Below are positions 1 through 12,738 of a DNA stretch of 64,000 nt, piece after piece. Within the stretch, counting starts at the first letter, position 1. The number at the start of each line of letters is the position of its first letter. Source of the stretch: Rhyacophila brunnea. Taxonomy: Eukaryota > Arthropoda > Insecta > Trichoptera > Rhyacophilidae. Position numbers and translations under genes: made by a program. The notes under the pieces are model-generated. The model was not told where the DNA came from. It searched no databases and saw only the letters and a list, made by a program, of their open reading frames with translations. Location: positions 682,001 to 746,000 of the forward strand of contig JAGYXB010001009.1 of the NCBI GenBank assembly GCA_022495005.1. The letters are read 5' to 3'.

Positions 1-411
1 ATTATTTCAATACATGAAATTTGTTAAAGACGTGACCAAAGTATGGCTGCGTAGTAAAAAGATAGTCGTTGATTATGATTTTAATTATACTGAATTATTG
101 CTTGGTCGTTTCATGTCTATGATGCCCGTATAAATAATTTAAAAATAAATGACCTAAATATTTTATTTACTTAACTTTTTTCGGTGCCTACCAATTGCTT
201 TATATTATCGGTAAATCATTACAAAACAATATACTATGGCTCGTATGTGTATTATTAACTTCGAAATACTAAGACTTGTCATAAAATACATATCAATCAG
301 ACAATATATTATTCTGTACTCTTAGTTTTTTAGTTATTTTTTCTCCATTATAATATTATGTATTTAGACAAAAAAATTATTTTAAAGATCAAATCATACT
401 CGTATTTTAAT

Positions 412-984
412 AAAGCATCTTTTTTATTCAACGAATAATTCACAATATTTGAGAATGTAACATTCTTATATTGAACATACATAATTTGAAAACATACTAA
501 AAAAATGGTAGGTTTGAATTATTTTTATGTTTATAATATTTGTGTTAAATTTTCACCAATTTGATGTTTTGTGAGTACCTAAGTAAATAATCTAGTTATA
601 CCAATGCATGAGTCTCGATAGTAATAACCGAAAGAGCTATTAACAAAAAATTATTTGACAAAATAATATGTAAAATGTGTGGTTTAAGTATAAAGCCCTA
701 AAAATATTTTATATAGTAATTAATTACTTTCTCGTCAAAAAATTATTTTAAATAGTTTTTTTTATTGTAATATATTATATTGTGTATATATAATTATAAA
801 ATCATTTTGAGAAACATAATATAATAGAAAACGTATAGCTTAGTGGTCAGTGCGAGTGGGCTTAAATCCCTGTGGGCACTGGTTTGAAAACTACTGGGTT
901 TTGTGGTTTCAAATTAGGTATGTTCAATAAAAGAATATTACATTCTTAAGAATTGTGAATTATTCGTTAAATAAAAGAAATGGT
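412..984. repeat. Inverted-repeat element with arms of about 75 bp
   Basis: The stretch at about 412-497 reappears as its reverse complement at about 900-984. Both arms carry the block ACGAATAATTCACAAT, then a near match of GAGAATGTAACATTC and TTGAACATAC. The core includes a tRNA-like segment at 834-900 (A-box-like TAGTGGTCAGTGCGAG, B-box-like GGTTTGAAAAC). Long terminal inverted repeats around a non-coding core suggest a non-autonomous DNA transposon or foldback element. No clear target duplication was identified. Confidence 0.55.
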
Positions 985-1814
985 TTGCTGGATTATTATC
1001 GTTCATCAAACCTTTAAATTATGTTTATCAAAGTCTTTTATTATGTCTGCAATATATACATACATAATAAAAGAATTATGATAAAAGGGCAAGTTAAACA
1101 ATAGATGATTTAACAACTTTTTTCATACATCTGTTACCTAGTCAAAAAAGACACATAAATAAAAAGAAGTATAATAAAATTCGCTTTCTTACCAAAGAAC
1201 GCCGCAAAGCGTATAAAAATAGAGGAATATTTATCCAATTAGATGCGTTAGTTTAGACCAGTCTAATCGGTAATTCAGTCTTTATCAAAATGACGCCTCC
1301 AAAACCACAAGCGTACAATAAGATATTATTTGAATGATATTCATTCTGATGTGTTAGTGGTTTTGTTCTGAAATAAGAAAATGGTTGCGTGTATTTAGTT
1401 TATTTGGGTGATGGGAAAACGTTTTATTATTTAAGAAAGTGCTTTGTGTGAAGCACATCTTAGTTTGTATCCGTGAGATGATTAAGTAAAGCATATTGTT
1501 CATCACAGTTGACATATTATATTATTGTGAATCAAGTTTTTTTTAAATATTAAAAATAAAAATATCTTGGCATATATTATTTAGCTCATAAAAATAAATA
1601 TTATTGCTACTATGGATTGTAATACCGAATGAAAATACTAATACCTACAAATTAAATAGGTACAGAAGTATCTATCAATAAATATAATATGTAAAAATCT
1701 GATAGTCATTGCTGGTCACCGAGGACGATGAAGGGACACGGAAGTAAACCAAACATCGCGTAACACACCAAAATATACAGTCCTGTTTTTATATCAATTA
1801 CACATTTTTTTACA

Positions 1815-1919
1815 CTCTCAATACCGAATATATCGGTATTGTCTTATTTTTAAAACCGGTATTTCGGTATCGAAAATTACTGAGATACCGGTTTTGAAAT
1901 TCCTGTATTTCAATCCCTA
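1815..1919 (-). mobile_element. Terminal fragment of a hAT-type element
   Basis: This patch is dense in degenerate palindromic ACCGGTATTTCGGTA units and ends in CAATCCCTA, which reads TAGGGATTG on the minus strand. Insect hAT elements often end in a CAGGGATTG-like tip followed by such subterminal repeats. No transposase reading frame accompanies it, so it is a fragment. Confidence 0.4.
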
Positions 1920-2843
1920 ATTGTTACCGATAGTATTATAATAATATCAGCATTACAATGAATTATAATATTAAAACTTTGTTTATGTAGGATAGGGAGT
2001 AAGCTTGAAGCAACTACGTCACGGAAACTGTCACGATTTTATTAGATTATAATACAAAAACTACTTGGAAAATATTCATGAAATTTATTAGGTACAGATT
2101 TGTCTTTTATATTATTTTTGTTTGTTTTAATATATACATTTTATATAGGGCTTTATATTCATTAGACACATTATAAAAGACCTGTTTTTTAGACTGGGTG
2201 GGATTCAAACACATGTTTAAATCATAAGTATTGGATTTAATCAACAAGAATGACACTTATTTCGATAGCTTAGTGGTTAGACCTGACAAACAAAATTATG
2301 TACACACGTCATATTATTTAACGTTATCTGAAATGAATGGTAATATACCTATACAAAGAATTATATAAGAGAATATTTGTATGCCACGAAGATGTATTTC
2401 TTCTGAGTTCTGAATTAGAAAATATCACAATGAGACGTTGATATATTATGGTCTTGAAGACGTATCGATTTAAATCTATTAGACTAGTGATCGGATGGCA
2501 TTCATTCCTCAAGCTGACATATTCATAACATCCAAATGTTGATTCTACGTATGTTTTTCCGTTCACATTTAATAAAGTAATATCTTACCAGATCTTACTT
2601 ACCGACAAGTAGCCGCTCTAAATACTTCCGGACATAAGATGTCTGATGTATTGGTCATGTAGATTTTTTCAGCCACCATACTCTAGAACTAACAATTTGA
2701 CTACTATGATAAGCCTAAGTTTTAAATAATTTCACTTTGAATATTACATTTTCAAGATTGTCCAGTTTATCAAATTTTCTCTTCTTGACTTTTAATTATA
2801 GAATATACCTAAATCTGAAAAAAGGCCCAACTGTTTTTTTTTA

Positions 2844-3050
2844 CCATGTCCGATCCTAATAAGACCATATGGGCCTCCGGAGTGGAGGTTTGAATTACCA
2901 CTTTTTTACGAGAAATTGATGTTAGCTACTTGCTCAACCTAGTAGATCGATAATCTGACTCAACCACAAATTGAAAAAAAATAATATGTGTATTTTGTGG
3001 ACCCACAACGTTATAGGCCGACGCTTAAGCCACTCGGCCATCGTGGGCGT
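2844..3050 (-). repeat. tRNA-derived SINE, family 1, near full length
   Basis: This is a reverse-strand copy of the SINE seen intact at 24766-25009. It shares the tail block (TCCGATCCTAATA, CATATGGGCCTCC, GTGGAGGTTTG), the body block (TTGCTCAACCTA) and the head (GGCCATCGTGGGCGT). The B-box region is degraded. Confidence 0.75.
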
Positions 3051-3214
3051 ACTAAAATATATACAATATTGTAGAGTATAGTAGCAGCGCCCGAATCTAA
3101 TGTTTTGAATATGATTTTAAATCCTGCCTCCAGTAAAAATTAAATGTTTCAATCCGAGTTGAATCCAAAGAAAGGACTCAATATTATGGTTTAACAATCA
3201 TCATTCTTAGTAAA

Positions 3215-3760
3215 TAAATTGAGATCAAAAAGAGCGCCTTTCTTAAAATGAGACGCCTCCTTAGCAATCGAGATCTTAACTTAGGTCTGAGACTGCGTAT
3301 GGTACGTTGTTATGTTCTCTCAATTCTTTTCTATGGTATGGAAGTATGGACGCTAAATCAAGATATGTCACGGAGACTTAAAGCTTTCGAGATGTGGCTG
3401 TATAGGCGTATCCTCAAAATTCCTTGGACTGACCGGGTGACAAATGTTGAAGTTCTCAATCTAATGGGGAAGGACCGAAAAGTTCTACGTAGTATCAAAA
3501 CCAGGAAACTACAGTACCTCGGCCACATTATGAGAGGGCAAAAATACAGCATTCCCCAACATGTCATTCAAGGAAAGATCAATGCAAAGCGTAGCAGAGG
3601 ACGGCGCCGCATTTCGTGGCTTAAGAACCTCCGTGATTGGTAGTTGTGCAGGTAGGAGTGCAGCTCCACTGAACTGTTCCAGGTAGCAGACGACAAAGAT
3701 AATATTGCCTTGATGGTGGCCGACCTCCGCTAGGGGATGGCACAATAAGAAGAAGAAGTA
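3215..3760 (+). pseudogene. 3' end of a LINE reverse transcriptase, degenerate
   Basis: The open frame 3248-3643 gives 131 residues matching the C-terminal end of non-LTR retrotransposon polymerases. Visible marks are LFYGMEVWTL, FEMWLYRRILKIPW, the Y-L-G-H motif and RGRRRISWLKNLRDW. In the same frame after position 3643 the homology continues (ELFQVADD, MVADLR) through three in-frame stop codons. The copy ends in an AAGAAGAAG tail near 3750-3760. It is 5'-truncated and lacks the catalytic reverse transcriptase motifs, so it is a dead remnant. Confidence 0.8.
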
Positions 3761-5410
3761 AATAAATGTGTGTTAATACAACCTCTAGTTTGATCTATAA
3801 GGCTTTCTTATGAGCATAAATAATATAATGGTATAGGTGAGATCATTCGATGTCATAAAATGCATTTGTGAAGATACCATTGTACAACATGAAAAAAAAA
3901 GTAGTTAGGTACATACTGAATACTGAAATTTAAAAATCATAATTTCCTACTTAGTACCTACCGGTTATTTTTATTTTTCATTCGGCATGTATTATTTTTT
4001 ATCAAGATTTACAATTAGATTTAAATCTGGCACTTATTATTCTATCCGTGCGCTTTAATAAAATGGTCAGCTGAAATATAAGAAATGAATTAGTACTGCA
4101 AAATTTCACTTACTTAACTAATTTTTGGACAGATACCGTAAAATTCCATCAAGAAGTAATTACTCGCCACGTTTTGGATGATCTTGATCTTATATATGCA
4201 AATTATATAAATTCAGAATAAATCTGCATTTTGTATGCAGTGTTCAAACAAAACGAAAGTCACCATTTAATATAGGCAATTAAACTTGAATTGAGTGCAA
4301 CGAATAAAATGTAATTGTAGGCGAATTTCTTTCTTGTGCCACTCTTTGGTCACTTAAAAAGAAACTACGGCCATATGTTCTCATAAATATAAAATACTTA
4401 TTTAACAGTTTGTGCCATACTTATTTTATACCCAATATTACTTGCGATTTATTATTTTAATCGTATTGCTAATTGAACAATTAATTTATGAAAACAATCC
4501 ATCAAAAACGAACAAGAGAAATTTATGATAAATGAACGTCATCAGTATGCGGATATAACAATGATTTTATACTTTAAAAGTTGTAGTTAACATAAATTTA
4601 TTAAAGTACCTATCATTATAATATGTTATTTTGTATGTTTTGTCGGTTTCAAAAAAATACATATTAAACAAATTGAGATAAGTAAATGCTATTATGTACT
4701 AATTTTGTACTTTTTCGTTTGTTTCCGTTTCTGTAAATTTACAAAGTATTAAATTTAGATGACACAACTAAATTGTGTGCAAGAAGTATTCTTTTCACTT
4801 TGTACCATAAATCTACATAGCCATAGTAAATTATTTTTAACTAGGTATTTAAATTTTATTATTATATATAATAATATAATATAATGTAATCAATGTTTGG
4901 AAAGTAGGTACCTAGTAAATATATATATTATTATTGTTTTAAATAAATGTATATTATATTGTTTTGTTAATTAAATTAAATATTCATAATAATTACATAT
5001 TTACTGTACTGTATCCAAAACTATAATTTTTTAAATCAAGAAATGTTAGTTAATACTAATTTTAATTAATGTTAATACATTTCATAACTGTTGAAATATA
5101 ATTAGATTTTAATATTAATGTGTCTACAAAAAAAATGCAGCCTTCAATTCATGTTTATTGATTATTTGACAAGGGTTATTATGTAGGAATTTTTAGCACA
5201 CGTTTGTCACTCGAGGCATCCTTCTGTCCGCATGCGATATTCCCAAGATAACCGAAATACTCTTCCTCTCACGTGTACATCTCTTTCGCACGTACCCTCT
5301 TCGCAACTTTATACCAATATACTCTCTTTCATATTGTTTCGCCACTGCGACGAACTCTCGAAGTATTCTCTCGGTACGTTTTATATCGCCAAACTCCGCT
5401 GTACTTATCA
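3761..5410. other. AT-rich intergenic DNA upstream of gene A
   Basis: No coding region or clear repeat was seen. It presumably carries upstream control DNA for gene A, but no specific site can be supported. Confidence 0.4.
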
Positions 5411-5413
5411 AAG

Positions 5414-5460
5414 TATAAATAAACCTCCCGTTCGAGCTTGAGCAACAGTCGTCAGTCAGT
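5414..5460 (+). promoter_or_regulatory. Core promoter of gene A: TATA box and initiator
   Basis: TATAAAT lies at 5414-5420 and is followed by overlapping arthropod initiator motifs, GTCAGTCAGT at 5451-5460, the nearest adenine about 40 bases downstream. The spacing is slightly long but workable, and a start near 5446-5458 gives a short leader of about 115-125 bases before the ATG at 5571. The local GC content also rises here. Confidence 0.6.
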
Positions 5461-5570
5461 CTCGCCCCAGTGAACGCTTCCAAGCTTTTGGATATTTCAT
5501 ACAAACATCTGTCAGTGTTCGGCAAATCATAACACCTGTTGGTTGTATTTACCAACAATAATTAACAAAT

Positions 5571-6009
5571 ATGTACGGGAAAATGTTTTTACGTGTCACG
5601 TGTATAACGTTTTTAATTGTGTTCGTCGCTGCAGCCGACGTTCCTGCCGAAGATGTATCATCAGCCGGACTTAAAACAGTTTATAGAATTTATGATGAAT
5701 GTCATAAATCTGTAGGAGGATTTACTCCCTGCCTTAAAAAGAAAGCCATTACTTTCATTGATAGAGTAGCTAAAATTGAAAAACTCTCTTTGGGCGAAGG
5801 TTTATACGTGGTGAAATCATCAGACATGGATATTAAAGCTGTGACTGAAAATGAACTCGAAAGCATATTGCCACGTGCTACTGATGCAAGGGATGAAGCG
5901 CTGACGACGATGCTTTTGGATAGAGTTTCCGCCTTCTTAAGTTCAAGAACGGTTCAACTGACGTTCCCTAAATTCAACTCTGAGGAACTTGGACGTGGCT
6001 TGGAAGAAG
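5571..6009 (+). CDS. Osiris family protein (gene A), exon 1
   Basis: First coding exon of a 253-residue Osiris protein. Residues 1-22 form a signal peptide (hydrophobic FLIVFVAA, cleavage probably before ADVPAE). Then comes the two-cysteine DUF1676 start, DECHKSVGGFTPCLKKKA at about 42-59, and the conserved FIDRVAKIEKLSLGEGLYVV stretch. The exon ends in the family-typical ELGRGLEEG. The donor GTATAC follows position 6009 and leaves a phase-1 codon. The start is the first ATG after the TATA box; ATG five codons later is an alternative. Osiris proteins are insect secretory or endosomal membrane proteins linked to cuticle formation. I do not assign a family number. Confidence 0.9.
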
Positions 6010-6829
6010 GTATACGCATTTATTAAACCAACCCTTTAAATACTTTTTTGTTAACTTAAAAGAATTCAAAATATATCAATAAAAAATTCACCAGTGTAAT
6101 GGTTTGTTATGACGCACCATAAAATTTCCCTTAAAAATCTAAAAAACTTTTTTAAAATAATAAATAAAAAAATACATTGAAATAAAATAGACGATAATCT
6201 GATAAAATAATAATTATTGATAAGTTATAAAATTGACTTTAATTGATGGATTAACCAATATAATAAATGGAAATCTATAAATAAATTTTATTGCTTAGAA
6301 CATAAATAATATATACAACATCGACAATTTATTGTATTTTATCAGTAATAATTAAAATTTACTGTTTTATAAAATGTTATAACTCTGCTCGATCTTAAAT
6401 ATGTATTTTATTTGTCTATAGTCAATAATAATAATGAAAATATATTTTTATTCACTTAAAATATTTTATTTGCATTATTACTTACTTTTTATACATCAGT
6501 TTAATATACCTATATACCATTTTTTTTTTAAATTAAATATAATATTTCATAAAATTACTTGACGATAATCTACGTATATTATTATCAACATACGTATTAG
6601 TTTATTTTTCTTCGTACAAATGAAATTGAGAATGTTTTCTTTAATTTTTTTTTTCTTTTATCTTTATAAGAAATACGAATGATAAAAATAATGATTATGT
6701 ACGCTTACTTTTTTTTAAATAATATAACGTTATTAGTCTAAATCGAATCGTACTTTTTCATGTTTCATCGAAGTAAAATTGAAATTGATAGCACCGATGC
6801 TTTCACTGAATCAATTATTTTTTTCATAG
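6010..6829 (+). other. Intron 1 of gene A
   Basis: 820-bp AT-rich intron. It begins GTATAC and ends TTTTTTTCATAG. Nothing else was recognised in it. Confidence 0.8.
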
Positions 6830-6957
6830 GACGAGGGAAAATGAAGAAAATGATGGGTATGATGGGCATGGGATTTGCAATGAAAATGGCTGCCATGGTT
6901 CCAATTGCTATTGCTGGTCTCTTCCTCTTGGCTGGTAAAGCATTAATCATCTCAAAG
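6830..6957 (+). CDS. Osiris family protein (gene A), exon 2
   Basis: Phase-1 joining with exon 1 restores a glycine codon and continues RGKMKKMMGMMGMGF, then a hydrophobic segment (AAMVPIAIAGLFLLAGKAL) ending IISK. This is the family's membrane-associating region after the basic KMKK stretch. Acceptor TTTTCATAG precedes 6830. Donor GTAAGA follows 6957 at phase 0, so exons 1 and 2 make exactly 189 codons. Confidence 0.88.
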
Positions 6958-8799
6958 GTAAGAAACAATACAATAATTTACCCACAGTTTCCTTTTAACG
7001 GTTGAACATTTAATTAATATTCGGTTCAATAATAATATAAAAGTAGTTTGCAATGTTGATTGAAATATAATATGATCTAGGTATATAATAATATTACGGC
7101 TAGTAAAAAATGAGTACCCACAATAAAATATTTACCAAATTACATAAACCATGAGTATATAAAATAATATGCATATTAATGGCAGTTAGTATTAATATTA
7201 CACATATTATTAAATATTATTGCGTCTTTGCCAGTTGTCAAAATCTTACAAAATATAAAAAATTAATATCGATTATAATGACGTAGATCAATAGGGTCTT
7301 ACGATTTATTATACAAGTAGTTTTTACATAAGTACTCTAACAAGGTTTACTAAAACACTTATTTCTTGTCTAAATGGTTTTTCATGTAACATACATCGTT
7401 ATAATATGTGAATAGTTATACAAATCGTCTATTCGTCTACGTCTATTCGTATCCATATAATTTACTCAAGTAGAGCATTATAGACTCATAAATTTTAATT
7501 TAACTTAAACGGTGTTAATATAAATGTTCTGGTAAATACTCCCGTATTAAGTATTCATTAAAATAATCCATTTTAAAACTAAATACCATTTTTTCTCGTT
7601 ACTAAATACAATTTGATATTTTTACTCAAATATTTATGTGTATGTTTCTAATCAATATAACAAATTAGAATTATAAATATAAATAAAACATATCTGATAT
7701 ATCTATTTTTATTTTAAAATTCAAACTTTCTTCAATTTATTACATAGCTAGTAAGTAATATTTCTAGATAAATGCAACCCGTAATTTTATATATATAATC
7801 TATATCGTCATTTTAGAGGCGCAGTAAATAAAATTGATAGTTACGTGCTGAGAATAAGAGAGTAAAGCAAAGCGGACAAAAGGCTACAATAACGTTACAC
7901 TTGACACCTTTTCTTTGGAAAAAATCAAGTTTGAATAGAGTATTATTGAAAACTGTCATATATTTACTCTGCGCTCTCTTTTTTCTATATAAATATATAA
8001 ATAAGAACAATATTTATCCTATTCATATAATATTTAAAAAAAACAGTATCTACTTACCTCAAATCTATTCATTATAACTATTATAGTAAACTAATTTAAT
8101 GAATATTTTTTAAAACATTGAATGATCTTTCGTCACGATTTATGATGAATTGTCTCATTTACACTTTGCTTTGCAACAATACTATAAAAATATAATGACA
8201 TGTGTATATAACAAACTTTTAGTTCTTTTTGTAAGAATTCTGTATGTATTTTAATATACCAATGCCTAAATTATCGGTTAATGGTTAATGGTGAGATTTA
8301 GCAATGCAAATAATTAAATGTATTTATTTTTTTCGAAATATAAATATTAACTTAAATCTTAAAGGGGTGTACAGTTCCTAAGTAAACCAAATTCATTTAA
8401 AGTATTATGAAAAAACGTCGATTAAAGTTAACTTCCACTTTCTATATTTTTATAATAAGTTCAAATTTAAAAACTATGCATAGAACTTTCATATTTATTG
8501 TGTTTTCGAAAGATTTAAAAATAATAATATTAGTAATTTTATCAGATATTATGAAATTTAATATTCCTTCCGCATTTCAGTATCAAAAATATTTTTTATG
8601 ATATAACATTTTCAAAAAATCAAGACTTTCGTTTATCTACAAAGTGGCATTACTTTCACAAACTTTAAAAAATGGTTACTAGGTTCGTTTTATAACTAAG
8701 TACCATATTAATCTAAGATTTAAAAAGGTTATAATCTTTCTTTTTTGGAATTTAAAATACCTCAGGTAGCGTAGTTATTAGTAATTTTTTCTTTCTTTT

Positions 8800-8920
8800 G
8801 ACCATTTCCGATCCTAATAGGATCATATGGGCCTCCACAGAGTGGAGGTTTGTATTAACAGATTTTATTTTTACGAGAAATGGATGTCAGCCACTTGCTC
8901 AACCTATTAGGATTACTCAA
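8800..8920 (-). repeat. tRNA-derived SINE, family 1, tail part
   Basis: Reverse-strand copy of the 24766 SINE: TTCCGATCCTAATAGGATC, CATATGGGCCTCC, GTGGAGGTTTG, ACGAGAAATGGATGTCAGCC, ACTTGCTCAACCTATTAG. The tRNA-like head is missing or unrecognisable, so the copy is 5'-truncated. Confidence 0.75.
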
Positions 8921-9367
8921 CTTATTAGTAATAATGCACATTAATCATATACGGATTGATTATTTTAAAATAAAGCTCTCACAAGAAGGTGAAAGGTTTG
9001 AGTTTGAATCCCATTCAGTTCAAATGATTTTATATATAATATATAGTTATATGTTTTATATCTCCTATTTTTTTCAATAATTTTGTATTACACGTATTTT
9101 ATTTAACAGTAGTGTTTTTAAACAATAACTTCATGTAGCCTTATGTCAATCACCCGTATAATTATATTATTTTTAAATGAATAATCTGAGAACCAATTCA
9201 TTAAAAAATCAGTTGTATTTTTTTTATTACTTAACCGCATACCACGTCAGTTATCACTTATAAATTTCTTGACATTGATTTGATGCTATGACTAATAATT
9301 TACATATTAAACTCGAACACGTCTCCGTGCTAAAATTTATTATAATACATTTAAGATAACACAGATT

Positions 9368-9402
9368 AAATATTACAAAGTAAATAATACTTTGTAATAT
9401 TT
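9368..9402. repeat. Perfect 15-bp inverted repeat with 5-base loop
   Basis: AAATATTACAAAGTA at 9368-9382 is followed, after AATAA, by its exact complement at 9388-9402. It lies in intron 2 of gene A. It could be the core of a palindromic repeat or a hairpin in the pre-mRNA. Confidence 0.6.
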
Positions 9403-9894
9403 ATATTACTTACATTATTTCTTTATACATGTTAATCAAATTATTCGTATATCCGTACAATTCAAACAGTTATTCGAAAAATAAATTCATATTTTATCCA
9501 TTCCAAATTCCATTTTTATGTATCTGTTTATTTTATTATTTTATAGTGCTATATAACAATTCAATAAAATTTATACTAATTTAAAACTGTAATCATAATT
9601 TACTCTCATACTATTTTTGTAAACTAAATCATTTTTTTTCTAACACAAAAATTAATCTTTTCGCTTAATCTGTACTAATTCACCGTTCAAATTGTGTTAT
9701 AACCATCGTCACACTCTATTAAATTATATACTTAATAAGTACTAAAAAAAGATAACTGAAGCTTTAACTAAATATTAGTACCCACACAGTTTTCTTATGT
9801 ACTTACATTAAATATTTTATACAACGAATTATTTTATACGCATTCATATTTTTAATTGATTAAAAATTCTAGTGTTTTTCTTAACACGTTGTTC

Positions 9895-9926
9895 TTGATA
9901 GTTAACAAAATATTATTAACTATCAA
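9895..9926. repeat. Perfect 11-bp inverted repeat with 10-base loop
   Basis: TTGATAGTTAA at 9895-9905 pairs with TTAACTATCAA at 9916-9926. It lies in intron 2 of gene A, about 500 bases after the previous hairpin. Confidence 0.5.
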
Positions 9927-10205
9927 AAATACTTTAAAAATATGAGATTATATTCATTTACTCATATTAATGCAGTATGTATATGACACCATAGACATAC
10001 TCACATAGATTCATCATTCACAATCACAAACATAAACTGACAACAGTAATTACTAGAAAAGTATCGGTAGACCCCAATCCATGACAGCGCGTTTTCATCA
10101 GCTTGGTGGATGTCTAAAAGTAGGTACCCTAGTGGGTTTATTATATACACAAGGCTGCTATCGGTAGTTATCGACGATATCGTATTTATGTATTGAGGTA
10201 ATATA

Positions 10206-10342
10206 ATTGTTACAATAAGCTAACCGTCTAAACTGACAAAACTGTCTATCTTGCTTTAAAAGTTAACACAGCCAACCGAGAGAGAGGCTGTTATAACATA
10301 GCACTTGTTGACAATTTAGTCGGTTAATTTATTGTAACAAAT
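10206..10342. mobile_element. MITE-like element with about 33-bp terminal inverted repeats
   Basis: The left end (TTGTTACAATAAGCTAACCG, then TCTAAACTGACAA) is mirrored at the right end (TTGTCAACAAGTGC on the opposite side; TTAATTTATTGTAACAA at the tip). The core is about 65 bases and non-coding. ATAA flanks both tips and may be a target duplication. Confidence 0.55.
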
Positions 10343-12149
10343 AACCGCCTCATATCAAACCTATCAAACCGGTTTAGACATATCCGCACTCACATAAATG
10401 ATAAGTATTAAATGATAATGTAAAGAAGTTAAACGCACATTGGGTGTGTTCAGGATTTATGCCTATGATGTATTTGCTGGTAAAATAAGCTTCTCAGAAT
10501 TCTACAATTTGGTTTATTAATTGATAGGATTTACTCACCCCATGTGTTAATCATTCACGGTAGAAGACTTTGCCAGTATTATTTTATTGAACCAGATCCT
10601 CTCCTACTATTAGAAAGACTTTCTTAAATTTAACCGGCATAAACAAATCCGGAGTATTTCTATTGAATGTTGTTAACTGTCTCTTGATGTTTGAAAGACA
10701 CTAGGTATATAAAACTAAATTTATTTTGATACGTGGTGCGTTATCTACTTAATTTATTAATTAATTCGTTATATATTTATAACTTGTCAGTTCTCTAAAT
10801 AATAAAAGCTTATTATTTTTGTCTACACGATTTTATATTTACATATCTGGAATAAACGTGAGATTCATACATCCTACTGCATATCGGACATAATAATACT
10901 CATCAACATCTAATCTTACGATTAAAATATATCCGAACTAATGAAATCAGATTTCAACGAGAGGTCAAGCGTCATACCGCGCTTGAAATAGCAATACATC
11001 AAACATCAATCATATTCCTTCTTCATTTTTCTTACGACGCATTGTAATTAATCACCATCCGAGGGAGAGTATTTCTAGACAAAAAAAGTTCTTAACGGTT
11101 ACCCTACTTACATAGATTTTTTTAGATTATCCAAAGTCATTTGTAGTCCAAACGAAGAGCTAACAAATCTACTGCCTGACTGACATGTGAGCGATGTAAT
11201 TTTGTTTCGGTGAATTAAAGCACGATTATGAAGTCTCGCTTTTAGGTGCGCGCTTAATTGAGAACGGAAAAAAGATTTTCTGGAGATATTATTCCATTGT
11301 AATTGTAATTTCGTATTGCGTTTTTGATGGCGTGGCTCTACTTTCTTTTAGATTTTTTCTCCCAGTAACCTCATGATTGGTTGAGCTTAATTTTTTGTTT
11401 CCATCATTTGCAAATTTTCTTTTCCGTAATCAGATTTTCTCTAATATTCGCAAGTAAATTGCAATCACGATTATATTATGATTAAAACCCTGATAACGTA
11501 TACTTTAGTATGAATCAGCAAATAAATCTACGTTTAATACATTCTTCAATCTGGAAGAATATAAAGCTATCTGTAATAATGTACAAGTATGTAAATTTAT
11601 AAAATCAAGATATAATATTTATAATACTATCAATTATACTCATGTTTTCTTGCTGAATTAATGGCTTTGATTTTATACAGCATAGTATTATAATTTAATT
11701 ATGTATATTTTATCGTTTTTAACACAGTATGGATAGGTTCTTTAGTTCTTAAAAATAGGATAATGTAATAAGTATGTTTGGATGCTTTATTAAAGTTGAC
11801 ATTCGTATCTTTTAGTGAAAGGATTTGGATTATATCTAGAATAATTTATCTTAATTGTTATTTCAACTATAATGGAAATATTGTTACAAGAACATTTATA
11901 GAAAACTTGTGTTTCAATAAAGAAGTAAATAAAATTTAACCCACGTTTGTTTGTGTTGAAAAATCTTTTCATTTTATTTGCATTGAATATAGTAAGCTCG
12001 GGTAGCATGTGGCCATTGTAATTATATCGAGTTATAATAAATTAATATGTCAAGTAATGCGAAACCAATAAAATATTCGAGCATCTTGTAATACGTATAA
12101 TTTCCGGTTATGTGTCAAAACTCGCGACATGCGTCAATTGGTCAAAAAA

Positions 12150-12738
12150 GGCAGAAGTCATTCAAGCCGAATGGAATATTAGAAATCCTGAGGATTAAAT
12201 GAGTCTAAGTAAATTATAATAAAAAATGTGTTAGAATATTTTTCACATCTACCTATGCTCTACACTCAAATCTAACAACATCATGCCTAATGAAATAAGA
12301 GTCAAAGTTTTAACTGATTTATAGTAAAAGATAAACTATTTTATTCCCAATATTGAAATATATCCCTTAAATATTTACATAACTGAGTTTATTTTAATTA
12401 TTTTATCTTAGATTGTTTTCATTCAAATACTAAAAATTACAATATTTTTTTCATAAAAATGTAATAAAGGACCATTTATGAATTTTATATAATGTTCAAA
12501 ACAATTATGTAGTACTCGTACCTATTTATAATTTCATATTTAATTTTGTAAACGATTTAAGTAACTTGGCGTAGTTGTATTAGTTTAATCAATCAGTTTG
12601 TAACACAACTATACTATTCTTAATATATTTTTTAAATGTATATAAATTGTCTCTTTTGTAAATAGCTGATTGATGGGAACTATATTCGGAATGAATGCTT
12701 TTCTTGTATGTGTACCATTCGGCTTGACGGTGTCTGCC
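12150..12738. mobile_element. Non-autonomous DNA transposon with GGCAGA termini
   Basis: GGCAGAAGTCATTCAAGCCG at 12150 recurs in reverse complement at the other end, where CGGCTTGACGGTGTCTGCC ends at 12738. The shared core is TCAAGCCGAATGG. About 590 bp, with no coding region between the arms. A target duplication was not resolved. Confidence 0.5.

Noticed and set aside
1205..1340. TATA-like GCGTATAAAAATAG with a short ATG frame (MTPPKPQAYNKILFE)
   Set aside because: The TATA-like site and the initiator-like TTCAGTC are too far apart, the frame is 15 codons, and no good donor follows. It could be an unrecognised first exon but cannot be supported.
5193..5558. 121-codon minus-strand frame upstream of gene A
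   Set aside because: It covers the promoter and leader of gene A on the opposite strand and shows no domain; a chance frame in a GC-richer patch.
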